A DNA stretch of 64,000 nucleotides from Streptomyces sp. ISL-10. Lineage in GTDB: Bacteria > Actinomycetota > Actinomycetes > Streptomycetales > Streptomycetaceae. A program made the translations under genes and the position numbers. The stretch lies in assembly GCF_018614575.1 (NCBI RefSeq), contig NZ_JAGGOJ010000010.1:124001-188000 (forward strand), written 5' to 3'. Within the stretch, counting starts at the first letter, position 1. Every line of letters begins with the position of its first letter. Below the pieces are notes generated by a model. It was not told the DNA's origin, made no database searches, and saw nothing but the letters and a program-made list of their open reading frames with translations. This document shows positions 51,926 to 60,187 of this stretch, in pieces.

Positions 51926-53173
51926 GTGCACACCGAATACACTCGCTGCGTCGTCGTGGGCGGTGGTCCTGCCGGCATGATGGCAGGCCTGCTGCTCGCC
52001 AGGCAGGGCGTCGAGGTCGTCGTACTGGAGAAACACGGCGACTTCTTACGGGACTTCCGCGGGGACACCGTCCACCCGTCGACGCTGCGGCTCATCGAGG
52101 AACTCGGCTGGATCGACGAGTTCCTCGCCCTGCCGCACAGCAAGGTGACCACCATCAGCGTGGAAACCCCCGCCGGGCGCACGGACTTCGCCGACTTCTC
52201 CAAGATCGGCGGTAAGCACCCGTACATCGCCTTCATGCCGCAGTGGGACGTCCTCGATTTCCTGGCCAGGAAGGGCAGCCAGTACCCCGGCTTCCGGCTG
52301 ATCCAGAAGGCGGAGGCCACCGAACTGGTCCGCGACGGCGACGAGGTCCTCGGCGTGCGTGCCACGACGCCGAACGGTCCGATGGAACTGCGCGCGGACG
52401 TCGTGATCGCCGCGGACGGCCGGCACTCGGCCATGCGCGGGTCCGCCGGTCTCCAGCCGTCCGTCAGCCAGGCGCCGATGGACGTGCTGTGGTTCCGGAT
52501 CAGCCGGCTGCCCGACGAACGGCTGACCTTCCTGCACACCGGGGAGGGCTTCGTGTTGATCACCATCGACCGCGGTACGTACTGGCAGATGGCCTACGTG
52601 ATCCCGCAGGGGGCCTACGAGAAGGTGCGGGACGAGGGAATTGAGCGACTCCGCGCCGACGTGAGCGCGGTCAACTCCGGTCTCGGCGCCCGGATGTCCG
52701 AGGAGATCGGCAGCTGGGACGACGTGAAGCTGCTCACCGTACGGGTCGACCGGCTGCGGACCTGGCACCGGCCGGGCCTGTTGTGCATCGGGGACGCGGC
52801 GCACGCGATGTCGCCCGCCGGCGGCGTAGGCATCAATCTGGCCGTTCAGGACGCGGTCGCCGCCGCCCGCATTCTGGGGCCCGTGCTGCGCGCCGGGCGC
52901 GCTCCGGACCGGCGCGACCTGAACAAGGTGCAGCGACGCCGCGAACTGCCCGTGCGCGCGGTCCAGTTGGCCCAGGTCCACATGCTCGCCGACCTGTACC
53001 CCAAGAACCGGCAGACCACCGTCGAACGGCCGCTCGCGGCACGGGTGGTGCGCCGATTCTCGTTCCTGAACAAGTGGACCGCCATGTTCATCGGCGTCGG
53101 CATTCGCCCGGAGCACATCGGGCCCGCGATGGCCGGGGTCGGCGCGAGGTCGGGGCGCCGCACCGAGTCCTGA
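51926..53173 (+). CDS. FAD-dependent monooxygenase/oxidoreductase (UbiH/PHBH type)
   Basis: 415 aa from the GTG at 51926 (VHTEYTRCVVVGGGPAGMMA) with AGGAG upstream; an earlier in-frame start would lie inside the terminator hairpin. Rossmann motif GGGPAG at residues 13-18, FAD-contact ADGRHSAMR near 165, and the GD motif LLCIGDAAHAMSPAGGVGIN near 285. Class A flavoprotein monooxygenases hydroxylate aromatic rings and often tailor aromatic polyketides. Placed between the exporter and the polyketide operon, it is a probable tailoring hydroxylase. A promoter of its own is required if the upstream terminator is efficient. Confidence 0.9.
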   Translation: MHTEYTRCVVVGGGPAGMMAGLLLARQGVEVVVLEKHGDFLRDFRGDTVHPSTLRLIEELGWIDEFLALPHSKVTTISVETPAGRTDFADFSKIGGKHPYIAFMPQWDVLDFLARKGSQYPGFRLIQKAEATELVRDGDEVLGVRATTPNGPMELRADVVIAADGRHSAMRGSAGLQPSVSQAPMDVLWFRISRLPDERLTFLHTGEGFVLITIDRGTYWQMAYVIPQGAYEKVRDEGIERLRADVSAVNSGLGARMSEEIGSWDDVKLLTVRVDRLRTWHRPGLLCIGDAAHAMSPAGGVGINLAVQDAVAAARILGPVLRAGRAPDRRDLNKVQRRRELPVRAVQLAQVHMLADLYPKNRQTTVERPLAARVVRRFSFLNKWTAMFIGVGIRPEHIGPAMAGVGARSGRRTES

Positions 53174-53188
53174 CACCACCCGCCCCCG

Positions 53189-53222
53189 GGCCCGCCGTCG
53201 GATCAGGCAGCGACGGCGGGCC
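53189..53222. terminator. bidirectional terminator between convergent genes
   Basis: GGCCCGCCGTCG (53189-53200) and CGACGGCGGGCC (53211-53222) form a perfect 12-bp stem with a 10-nt loop, overlapping the last codons of the tetR gene. Confidence 0.72.
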
Positions 53223-53793
53223 ACAGCGTGTCGAGAACCGTGTCCGCCCAGTCGGGAGGCACGGTTCCTTGCATCGCCGAGCGGGCGATGAAGGATCCAG
53301 CCAGCATGCTGACCACCGTGGGACAGTCGATTTCCGGCCGGAGATCGCCGACGGCGATCCCCTCCTGGAGAGCCGTCAGCAGCACATCGATCCGGGGCTG
53401 CAGCACACTCTCACGGAACGCGCGGGAGAATTCCGGATCGTCCTCGTCGCCGCGCAGGAGAGCGGCCAGCGCACGCAGACCCACGACTTCTTCGAGGCCC
53501 TGGCGGAATTGCCCGAGAAGGAAACGAAGACGCTGCCTGGTGGAAAGGTCGGGCGGAGGTTCCGGAATTCCCTCGACGAACCCGAGCGAGGCACGGAGAA
53601 GTTCGTAACGGTTGCGATAACGACGGTAGATCGTCGTCTTCGCGCAACCGGAATGGAGCGCGACGGCCTCCATCGTGACACCCTGCGGACCGCGCTCCCG
53701 CAGCAGTTGCAGCGCAGAGCCCACGATTACCCGGGAAACGTCCTCACTGCGCGGACGGCCGGGCGTCGGGCGGCCATTTCTTTCCTGTCTCAT
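53203..53793 (-). CDS. TetR/AcrR family transcriptional regulator
   Basis: 196 aa, ATG at 53793; no ribosome binding site is seen, so the message may be leaderless. Residues 18-65 are the TetR helix-turn-helix (VIVGSALQLLRERGPQGVTM, HSGCAKTTIYRRYRNRYELL). The C-terminal ligand domain contains LRALAALLRGDEDDPEFSRA. It is downstream of the biosynthetic operon in the same direction and convergent with the monooxygenase. The dyad before its own start and the one before the MFS gene are possible targets, so it probably controls export. Confidence 0.9.
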   Translation of the reverse strand: MRQERNGRPTPGRPRSEDVSRVIVGSALQLLRERGPQGVTMEAVALHSGCAKTTIYRRYRNRYELLRASLGFVEGIPEPPPDLSTRQRLRFLLGQFRQGLEEVVGLRALAALLRGDEDDPEFSRAFRESVLQPRIDVLLTALQEGIAVGDLRPEIDCPTVVSMLAGSFIARSAMQGTVPPDWADTVLDTLWPAVAA

Positions 53794-53796
53794 TAT

Positions 53797-53810
53797 CGGT
53801 AAGTGTACCG
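53797..53810. promoter_or_regulatory. CGGTA-N4-TACCG dyad before the tetR start
   Basis: Perfect 5-bp arms, ending 3 nt upstream of the tetR ATG, in a position fit for autorepression. The arm sequence differs from that of the MFS operator. Confidence 0.4.
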
Positions 53811-53889
53811 CCGGTCGGCCGGATTACCGGCCAGTTGCCTCGTCGGCCGCCGGCGGTCCCCGCGTCCTCGCGGATTTGTCGGCACGCCC

Positions 53890-55152
53890 TCAGGGACGTA
53901 TCGGCGCACCCGCGGTGAAAAGCCGCCCGAGCCCGCGGAGCATCGCCTCGGCGCCGTCCGTACTGCGGCCTATCGAGGCGAGCCAGAGCCGGTCCTCACC
54001 GGGCAGACAGCGCGGGCCGAGACCGGCGAGCGCCCGGCCCGGACCGATCTCCACATAGACCGTGACACCGAGCGCGTCCAGCGCCCGGATCCCGGCGTCG
54101 AAACGCACCGGGCCGCGCATGTGAGCGCTCCAGTGATCCGGATCGTCCAGCGCATTCTGGCCTGAACTCTCCCCTGTCACCGTGGAGATCATCTCCACGC
54201 GCGGCGCGGAGACCCGTACGCCGGATGCCACCGCCCGCAGCTCGTCGAGGAACGGCTCCTGGAGTGGCGAATGCAGCCCCTGCGGCACGGGAAGGGCGGA
54301 CGTCCGCACCCCCAGAGCCGTCAGCCGCTCCACGACCACGGCCAGTTCGGCGGCCGAGCCGGACAGCGACACGTCGTCCGGGGAGAGCACGGCGGCCACT
54401 CCCACCCGGGGAGCCGGCCCGGCGAGATCCGCCAGCACCCCGAGGACGAACTCCTCCCCGGCGCCCACCACACACATGGCGCCGTCGTCGACCCGCGCGG
54501 CCAGAGTGGTCTCCGCGGCCAGCAGCACAACCGCGTCCTCGATCGTGAGGGCGCCGGCCAGATGGGCCGCCAGATACTCGCCGGAGCTGAAGCCCATGAC
54601 GGCATCCGGCTCGACCCCCCGTTCGCGCCACAGCGCGGTCAGACCGCAGCCGACCGCGAACGTGGCGAGCGCCGCGTGCGGGAGGCGGTGGATCTCGGGG
54701 CCCAGGCGGGATCCCGCCTCGAGCATCTCGGCAAGCGGCACCTTGACATACGGCGCCGCGGCCTGCGCACAGCGGTCGAAGGCCTCACGATAGGCGGGTT
54801 CGGACCGGTACAGGTCCATGCCCATCCCGGCGAACTGTGCACCCTGGCCGCTGCACAGGAAGGCGATCCGCAACGGCCCGTCAGCGGCCATCCCGGCGGA
54901 GACCTCACGGACACGGCCGCCGTCCAGATGCGCCGTCAGGCGGTCGGCCAGCTCGGCGGCGTTGTGACCGGTCACCGCGAGCCGGTGCCGGTCACCGGGC
55001 TCGACGGCCGCGAGCGCGTCGGCGCACAGTGACCGGGGCGACCCGTCCTCGATCAAGGTGAGCAAGGAAACGGTCTCGCGGGCGAGTTGAGCCAGGGCCG
55101 CTGGGGTGCGGGCGGCGAGCGGCAGCAGATGGGCGGTCGGTTGCACAGTCAC
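53890..55152 (-). CDS. stand-alone acyltransferase (PKS AT-like) with KS-AT linker-type N-terminus
   Basis: 420 aa from the GTG at 55152 (VTVQPTAHLLPLAARTPAAL) with GGAG upstream. Residues 1-90 resemble the linker that precedes AT domains in modular PKSs (LLPLAARTPAALAQLA, RLAVTGHNAAELADRLTAHL). The acyltransferase fold follows: FLCSGQGAQFAGMGMDLYRS, GFSSGEYLAAH with nucleophile Ser189 (Phe188 replaces the usual His), LHSPL with His294, and VEIGPGRALAGL. The Arg that holds malonyl or methylmalonyl carboxylate is Glu215 (LLAAETTLAAR), so a monocarboxylic starter acyl group or hydrolytic editing, as with ZhuC-type enzymes, is more likely than extender loading. It is last in the biosynthetic operon. 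Confidence 0.88.
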   Translation of the reverse strand: MTVQPTAHLLPLAARTPAALAQLARETVSLLTLIEDGSPRSLCADALAAVEPGDRHRLAVTGHNAAELADRLTAHLDGGRVREVSAGMAADGPLRIAFLCSGQGAQFAGMGMDLYRSEPAYREAFDRCAQAAAPYVKVPLAEMLEAGSRLGPEIHRLPHAALATFAVGCGLTALWRERGVEPDAVMGFSSGEYLAAHLAGALTIEDAVVLLAAETTLAARVDDGAMCVVGAGEEFVLGVLADLAGPAPRVGVAAVLSPDDVSLSGSAAELAVVVERLTALGVRTSALPVPQGLHSPLQEPFLDELRAVASGVRVSAPRVEMISTVTGESSGQNALDDPDHWSAHMRGPVRFDAGIRALDALGVTVYVEIGPGRALAGLGPRCLPGEDRLWLASIGRSTDGAEAMLRGLGRLFTAGAPIRP

Positions 55153-55163
55153 GGGAATCTCCT

Positions 55164-56000
55164 TCAGGCGTCGGTACGGGCGACCGCGCGGCACCACGCC
55201 GCTCCCGCGTCGGCCAGCGCTATGGGGAATGCCATGAACGTGAACGGTCCCTCGGGCACGTTCCGCAGTCCGCCCAGGCCTTCGATCTGGATGAACTCCC
55301 GCTCCCTGCCGTGCATGTGCGCGGGCCACAGCGCCGAGGAGTCGCGGGTACCGAAGAACTTCTCCACCATCGCCCGGGCCGGCCCGTCGAAGCTCCAGCA
55401 GTCGGTGCCCAGTACCTTCACCCCGAGGTCGAGCAGATGGTCGACGGCTTCCGGAGTGATGGCGGTGGACTCGGTGTAGTACGCGGGGGTGCCGAGCCGG
55501 AGGTCGGAGTCGGTGCGGAAGAGCACCACCGTTCCCGGCCCCGGCTGGGCCGCGGAACGCTGCAGCGCCTCCTTGACGTGCCCTTCGGTGACCGTTCCGC
55601 CGCACTCGCGCACGTCCAGCACGAGCCCGGGACCGCAGAACCACTCCAGTGGCAGGTCCATCACCTTCTTCGCGGGCTGTCCCTCGCACGTCGGCCCGTA
55701 GTGGAAGGGCGCGTCCACATGGGTGCCCTGGTGCACGGACATCCGGTAGAACTCGTTGGACAGGAAGCAGCCGCCGGGCACGTCCTGCGGGCGCAGCCGA
55801 CGGCGGCCGGACAGCCAGCGCAGATAGTTGACGATCCGGTCGCGCCGGGTGTCGCCGGGCAGGGCACGGATGCGGCGGGAGAGGATCCCGACGCCCTCCT
55901 CGTGCAGCCACTGTTCGAACTGCACGCCGGGTGACCGGCGGCGGACCGGGATGCTCAAGTCGGTGTACACAGGGCCTGAGCCGATGCTGTGGGTGGTCAC
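55164..56000 (-). CDS. cyclase family protein (PF04199, kynurenine-formamidase-like)
   Basis: 278 aa from the GTG at 56000 (VTTHSIGSGPVYTDLSIPVR). Metal-dependent swivelling fold: SVHQGTHVDAPFHYGPT near residue 95 is the HxGTHxDxPxH signature, and VLGTDCWSFDGPA, RDSSALWPAHMHGRE are the later segments. PF04199 members hydrolyse N-formylkynurenine, but those in type II polyketide clusters act as ring cyclases. The GTG overlaps the stop of the ICMT-like gene by 4 nt, and the acyltransferase starts 11 nt downstream, so it is coupled to the pathway. Confidence 0.88.
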   Translation of the reverse strand: MTTHSIGSGPVYTDLSIPVRRRSPGVQFEQWLHEEGVGILSRRIRALPGDTRRDRIVNYLRWLSGRRRLRPQDVPGGCFLSNEFYRMSVHQGTHVDAPFHYGPTCEGQPAKKVMDLPLEWFCGPGLVLDVRECGGTVTEGHVKEALQRSAAQPGPGTVVLFRTDSDLRLGTPAYYTESTAITPEAVDHLLDLGVKVLGTDCWSFDGPARAMVEKFFGTRDSSALWPAHMHGREREFIQIEGLGGLRNVPEGPFTFMAFPIALADAGAAWCRAVARTDA

Positions 56001-56557
56001 GGTCGAACCTCGTTCGCAGCAGAGTCGTTCGCGGGCGTGCCGGTGCGTGCACCGGATGCGGGGGCACGGGTCCGCCTTGTGCGGAGGGAGGGCAGCCATG
56101 CCGGCACGGACCCGCGGTAGCGGGCGTACTCCTCGCCGAAGGTCTCCAGCAGACTCGGTTCCTCGACCCGGACCGCGGCGACGTACGACACGGTGAGCAC
56201 CACGGCAGCCCAGACGGCGACGGAAGAAGCGGGCCACAGAAGGGCCTCGCCGACGAGAACCAGCGTCATTCCGGCCGCCATCGGGTTTCTGACGACCCGG
56301 TACCAGCCGTCGGTGACCAGATGGTCCGGCGGCAGATCCCCCAGGGGGGTTGACTGGCGCAGGTAAACCCGGTCCACGGCGAACGCCGTCATCCACGCGC
56401 CCAGCAGGACCAGCACGATCCCGGCCGGGAGCGCGGCCGCACGGGTCAGCGGCACGGCGGGGCCGGGCAGCCCCAGACCCAGCAGGGTGGGCACGACGCC
56501 CGCCACCACGAGCGGCACCGCCAGCGGGCCGGCTCGCAGCGTACGGCCCCGGCTCAT
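55997..56557 (-). CDS. isoprenylcysteine carboxyl methyltransferase (ICMT)-like membrane methyltransferase
   Basis: 186 aa, ATG at 56557 overlapping the kinase stop (ATGA). Four to five hydrophobic helices (~12-32, 40-62, 92-105, 110-128), then VRVEEPSLLETFGEEYARYR, the C-terminal signature of ICMT/PEMT enzymes, with GWYRVVRNPMAAGMTLVL as the cofactor-proximal RNPxY-like motif. Members methylate carboxyl or thiol groups of hydrophobic substrates at the membrane. In this cluster it may methylate a lipophilic polyketide or its carboxylate; alternatively it is a passenger. Confidence 0.83.
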   Translation of the reverse strand: MSRGRTLRAGPLAVPLVVAGVVPTLLGLGLPGPAVPLTRAAALPAGIVLVLLGAWMTAFAVDRVYLRQSTPLGDLPPDHLVTDGWYRVVRNPMAAGMTLVLVGEALLWPASSVAVWAAVVLTVSYVAAVRVEEPSLLETFGEEYARYRGSVPAWLPSLRTRRTRAPASGARTGTPANDSAANEVRP

Positions 56558-57537
56558 GCGGCACCCGCCATGACCAGGGCACCCGCCGTCGCGGGGCCGT
56601 CCCCGTAGACGGCGCGCATCCGGTCCAGAACGCCCATGGCCGCCGGGCCGTACTCCTGTGTCCCCACGGTCTCCAGGGCCAGTGACGCCACGACGCAGCC
56701 GAGCCGGCAGGCGTCCTCCGGTGCCAGACCGCGCGCGATGCCCGCGAGCATCCCGGCGCGCAGCGCGTCACCCGCGCCGGTCGAGTCCGCCACGGTCACA
56801 TCGGGCACGGCCGGCACCACGACCGGCTCGTGCCCGTCGCGTTCGAGCAGCACACCGTCGGCCCCCAGGGTGGTCACCCAGGTGCCGACGGAGTCCAGGA
56901 TGCGCCGGGCGCCCCAGCCGGACCGCTCCTGGAGCAGCGCCGCCTCGGACTCGTTGGTGAACAGGTAGTCGGCCCCACCGATCAGGAACTGGACGTCGCC
57001 GCGGCTCATCCCGGTGATCTGCTGTGAGGGATCGGCGGCGAACGGAATCCCCGCCGTCCGGCATTCCTCGGTGTGCCGCAGCATCGCGGCCGGTTCGTTG
57101 GGCGAGACGACCACGAGGTCGAGACCGTCTGCACGTTCGGCGACAGGACCCAGCGGGATCCCGGCCGCGGCGCGCATCGCGCCCGCGTGGAAGGAGCCGA
57201 TCTGGTTCTGCTCGACGTCGGTGGTGCAGACGAACCGCGCGGTCTGTTCGTGCGGCAGCACGCTCACCGAGCCGGTGTCCACGCCGTGCTGCTCGAGCCA
57301 CCTCCGGTACTCGTCGAAGTCGGCGCCCGCCGCACCGACCAGGATCGGTGTCAGTCCGAGGACACCGAGGCCGAAGGCGATGTTGGCGCCGGCCCCGCCA
57401 CGGCGGATGTCGATCCGGTCCACGAGGAACGACAGGGACAGCACCCGCAGCCGGCCGGCCACGAGTTGCTCCGTGAAACGTCCGGGGAAGTGCATCAGAT
57501 GGTCCGTCGCGATCGATCCGGAGACGGCGATTCGCAT
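56554..57537 (-). CDS. PfkB family carbohydrate/adenosine kinase
   Basis: 327 aa from the ATG at 57537 (MRIAVSGSIATDHLMHFPGR) with AGGAGG upstream. Ribokinase-like fold: IRRGGAGANIAFGLGVLG near residue 46, FAADPSQQITGMS, and STGAGDALRAGMLAG with the catalytic Asp near residue 250. The length and the N-terminal SGSIATDHLM segment resemble actinobacterial adenosine kinase. Adenosine is released from S-adenosylhomocysteine after methylation, so a kinase next to three methyltransferases could clear it; this is inference. Sugar kinase is the alternative. Confidence 0.82.
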   Translation of the reverse strand: MRIAVSGSIATDHLMHFPGRFTEQLVAGRLRVLSLSFLVDRIDIRRGGAGANIAFGLGVLGLTPILVGAAGADFDEYRRWLEQHGVDTGSVSVLPHEQTARFVCTTDVEQNQIGSFHAGAMRAAAGIPLGPVAERADGLDLVVVSPNEPAAMLRHTEECRTAGIPFAADPSQQITGMSRGDVQFLIGGADYLFTNESEAALLQERSGWGARRILDSVGTWVTTLGADGVLLERDGHEPVVVPAVPDVTVADSTGAGDALRAGMLAGIARGLAPEDACRLGCVVASLALETVGTQEYGPAAMGVLDRMRAVYGDGPATAGALVMAGAA

Positions 57538-57675
57538 GGCGGTGTGCCTCCTGGCGGAAGAGGGTGCGTGGCTCAGGAGCCGGCGGGGGAACGGCTGCTC
57601 CGCCGCGAGAGCGGGGAGCAGCCGCACGGCCCTGGGGTTTTCTCCGGCGGATCCCGGCCGGTCACCCCTCGGTCG

Positions 57676-58131
57676 TCAGGACGCCTTCACGGCTCCCGAT
57701 TCGATCTTTTCCTTGATGTTGACCTGGTTCTCGACGGTGTGCGTCTGCATGCGCTGAAGGACGGTGTCCAGCGGGACGGTGAACGTCTGGTCCAGTTCGA
57801 AGTCCTGGATCCAGGTCATCCGCGTTCCCGACGGGATCGCCGTGCACGTCCACTTCAGGTGCATGAAGCCGAACGGGAAGAGCGGATCACGCCGTTCGGC
57901 GACGGCCACCAGCTCGCGGTGGTCCACCAGCCGCCAGGAACGCCAGCTGTTGCCCTCCTCGTTGGTCAGCTCGAAGACGATCTCGGTCCAGCGGCCCTCG
58001 CGCTCCTGCGAGATGACGACGGCCTTGTGGTACTCGTTGAAGATCTCCGGCCAGCGGGCGATGTCGTTGATGATGGCGAAGACGTCCTGCGGGTCCGCGG
58101 CGATGTCGATGGTGTTCTCGATCCTGGGCAC
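57676..58131 (-). CDS. SRPBCC family polyketide aromatase/cyclase
   Basis: 151 aa from the GTG at 58131 with GGAGG upstream. START/Bet v1-like helix-grip fold: IENTIDIAADPQDVFAIIND, IARWPEIFNEYHKAVVIS, EEGNSWRSWRLVDHRELVA and the diagnostic MHLKWTCTAIPSGTRMTWIQ followed by DFEL. This matches single-domain cyclases of the WhiE-ORFVI/TcmN class that bind the ACP-linked poly-beta-ketone and set first-ring closure. It lies 3 nt after the ACP stop, confirming its role in an aromatic type II pathway. Confidence 0.92.
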   Translation of the reverse strand: MPRIENTIDIAADPQDVFAIINDIARWPEIFNEYHKAVVISQEREGRWTEIVFELTNEEGNSWRSWRLVDHRELVAVAERRDPLFPFGFMHLKWTCTAIPSGTRMTWIQDFELDQTFTVPLDTVLQRMQTHTVENQVNIKEKIESGAVKAS

Positions 58132-58134
58132 GTC

Positions 58135-58407
58135 TCATCCCTCCGTCGCGGCCACGCCGACGGGCACGCCCGAGGAGCGCAGCCGGGTCACACAGGCGAC
58201 CATGTCGCCCAGGGTCTTGAAGGCACCTTCGCCATCCGCGTCGATGGAGATGCCGAAGTGCTCCTCCAGTGCCACGACGATCTCCACCATCTCGGTGGAG
58301 TCGATGTCCAGGTCCTCCGCGAGCCGTGCTCCGTCGAGGAGTTCGTCCTCCTGGAATCCGACCTCGCACATGACCGAGACGACTTCCCGGCGTATGTCCG
58401 TGTCCAT
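58135..58407 (-). CDS. acyl carrier protein
   Basis: 90 aa from the ATG at 58407 (MDTDIRREVVSVMCEVGFQE); the ATG at 58419 is an alternative. Four-helix ACP with the phosphopantetheine attachment Ser37 in LAEDLDIDSTEMVEIVVALE. Asp-Ser is the usual DSL-type motif with Thr in place of Leu. It carries the growing chain made by the KS-alpha/CLF pair upstream and is followed by the SRPBCC cyclase after 3 nt. Confidence 0.95.
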   Translation of the reverse strand: MDTDIRREVVSVMCEVGFQEDELLDGARLAEDLDIDSTEMVEIVVALEEHFGISIDADGEGAFKTLGDMVACVTRLRSSGVPVGVAATEG

Positions 58408-58475
58408 GTGTCCTTCCATTCCTTCGCTTCCTTCGCTGATCCGGGACCGGGCGCGGTCTGTTGGGGGCAGAGTTG

Positions 58476-58967
58476 CTAGCTCGCGAGAGCCACGGCGACC
58501 GCCACGCCCGCGTCGTGGGTGATGCTCAGGTGGAGCGCCGTGAGCCCGGCCATCCGGAACGCCTCCTCGGCACGGCCGGTGAGCAGGGGCAGCGGCTCAC
58601 CGGAGCCGCCGCGGGTGATCTCCACGTCGTGCCAGCCGGCCCGTGTGCCGTATCCGGTGAGTGTCTTGCGGACCGCTTCCTTGGCGGCGAGCCGGCCGGC
58701 GATGCAGTTCAGCCGGTACCCGGCCGACGTGCCCGAGCACAGGGCGCGTTCGGCGGGGGTGAGCAGTCGGGCGACCAGCCGGTCGCCGCGCCTGGCCACC
58801 AGCGACTCCAGGCGGGCCACATCGACGACGTCGATCCCGACGGCCCGCACCCCGGCCGGAGCGAGTTCCTCCGACGGCCTCGGCGGACGCGGAACGGACC
58901 ACGGGTTCGCGATCCGGCGCGCCACCTCGTCGGCGACCGAGGCGCTCAACTGCGCAGCAGCAGACAC
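58476..58967 (-). CDS. holo-ACP synthase (AcpS-type phosphopantetheinyl transferase)
   Basis: 163 aa from the GTG at 58967, overlapping the end of the CLF gene by 22 nt. Residues 1-40 are an extension rare in AcpS (~120 aa). Then VGIDVVDVARLESLVAR with the Mg-binding Asp46 and GRLAAKEAVRKTL with Glu97 are the two AcpS signatures. The enzyme transfers phosphopantetheine from CoA to the Ser of the cluster ACP. A dedicated copy inside a type II cluster is uncommon. Confidence 0.9.
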   Translation of the reverse strand: MSAAAQLSASVADEVARRIANPWSVPRPPRPSEELAPAGVRAVGIDVVDVARLESLVARRGDRLVARLLTPAERALCSGTSAGYRLNCIAGRLAAKEAVRKTLTGYGTRAGWHDVEITRGGSGEPLPLLTGRAEEAFRMAGLTALHLSITHDAGVAVAVALAS

Positions 58968-60187
58968 GCGTTGACACCCCCCAGGCCGCGGGAGACGACC
59001 AGGGTGTGTCCCCACCGGCCGGTCCGACGTGCCTCTCCGCGCACCAGGTCGAGATCGATACCCGGTGCGGGACGGTCGAGGTTGGGCGTCGGAGGGATCA
59101 GGCCCTCGCGCATCGCGCTCAGTGCCAGCACCGCGTCCGCGGGCGCTGCGCCTCCCAGCAGATGTCCGAAGCCCGCCTTGGGCGCGGTGACCGGCAGGTG
59201 GTCGGCGTCCGCGCCGAACGCCTCCCGCAGCGCGTACCCCTCGGTGACGTCCTCGAAGGGCACGCCCGAGCCGTGCGCGAACACCGCCCCGATGTCCCGG
59301 GCGGTGACGCCGGCACGTTCGACCGCCGTCGTCATGGCCCGGCCCAGCACCTCGCCGGTCGGCTCCACGGTGTAGTACGGCATATAGCCGTCCGTGCTGA
59401 CGCCCCAGCCGCCCAGCTCCCCGTGGATGACGGCGCCGCGCGCCTCGGCGGTCTCCCGCCGCTCCATGATCAGGAAGACGGCGCCCTCGGCGAAGACGCT
59501 GCCGCCGTGGCCCGCGTCGAACGGGCGGTAGAGCTCGTGCGGCTGGAGACTGGCCCGGCTCTTCGCGCCCAGCCCGCTGGTCTCCAGGCACAGCCAGCCG
59601 TACGGCGACAGAGGTGCCTCAACGCCGCCGGCGATCACCATGTCCGCGTGGCCCCGCTGGAGCGACTCGGCGGCGCCGATGAGGGCATACGCACCGCTCG
59701 CCCGGTCCGCCACGAAGGTCCGGGCCGGCCCCTTGATGCCCTGGTCGATGCAGATGTTGCCCTGCGGGGCCGCGGGGAACCAGGCGGTCGCCTGGTACGG
59801 GCTCACCGCACGGGGGCCCTCGGTCCACAGCTTGCGGAGCTCGCGCTCGGCGAACTCCCAGCCGCCGAGGACGTTGCCGACCATGACGCCGGTGCGTTCG
59901 GCCGGGATGTCCTCGCCGACCGTCAGACCGGCGTCGGCCAGTGCCTGCCGTACGGCGTGCACCGCGAGATGGGTGAATCGGTCGGTGCGCTTCACGAACC
60001 GCGAGGGCAGGTGGTCGCGAGCGGAGAAGTCGGCCTGTCCGGCGGCGGTGCACGCATAGTGGGCCGCGTCGAACCGGTCGATGCCGGTGATGCGCCGGCG
60101 TCCTTCGCGGACGTCCGCCCACAGCGGCTCCACACCGGTGCCGGACGGCGTGACCGCGCCGATGCCGGTGATGACGATCGCGCTCAT
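58946..60187 (-). CDS. ketosynthase chain-length factor (KS-beta)
   Basis: 413 aa, ATG at 60187 overlapping the KS-alpha stop (ATGA). Thiolase-fold KAS II-like subunit. The position of the catalytic Cys is Arg162 (VADRASGAYALI), whereas normal CLFs have Gln or another residue there; the two His and the Lys of the active site are still present (His305 in HGSGVP, Lys337 and His342 in KAGFGHLLGG). It pairs with KS-alpha to set chain length and possibly primes by malonyl decarboxylation. The unusual Arg is noted among the findings. Confidence 0.92.
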   Translation of the reverse strand: MSAIVITGIGAVTPSGTGVEPLWADVREGRRRITGIDRFDAAHYACTAAGQADFSARDHLPSRFVKRTDRFTHLAVHAVRQALADAGLTVGEDIPAERTGVMVGNVLGGWEFAERELRKLWTEGPRAVSPYQATAWFPAAPQGNICIDQGIKGPARTFVADRASGAYALIGAAESLQRGHADMVIAGGVEAPLSPYGWLCLETSGLGAKSRASLQPHELYRPFDAGHGGSVFAEGAVFLIMERRETAEARGAVIHGELGGWGVSTDGYMPYYTVEPTGEVLGRAMTTAVERAGVTARDIGAVFAHGSGVPFEDVTEGYALREAFGADADHLPVTAPKAGFGHLLGGAAPADAVLALSAMREGLIPPTPNLDRPAPGIDLDLVRGEARRTGRWGHTLVVSRGLGGVNACLLLRS

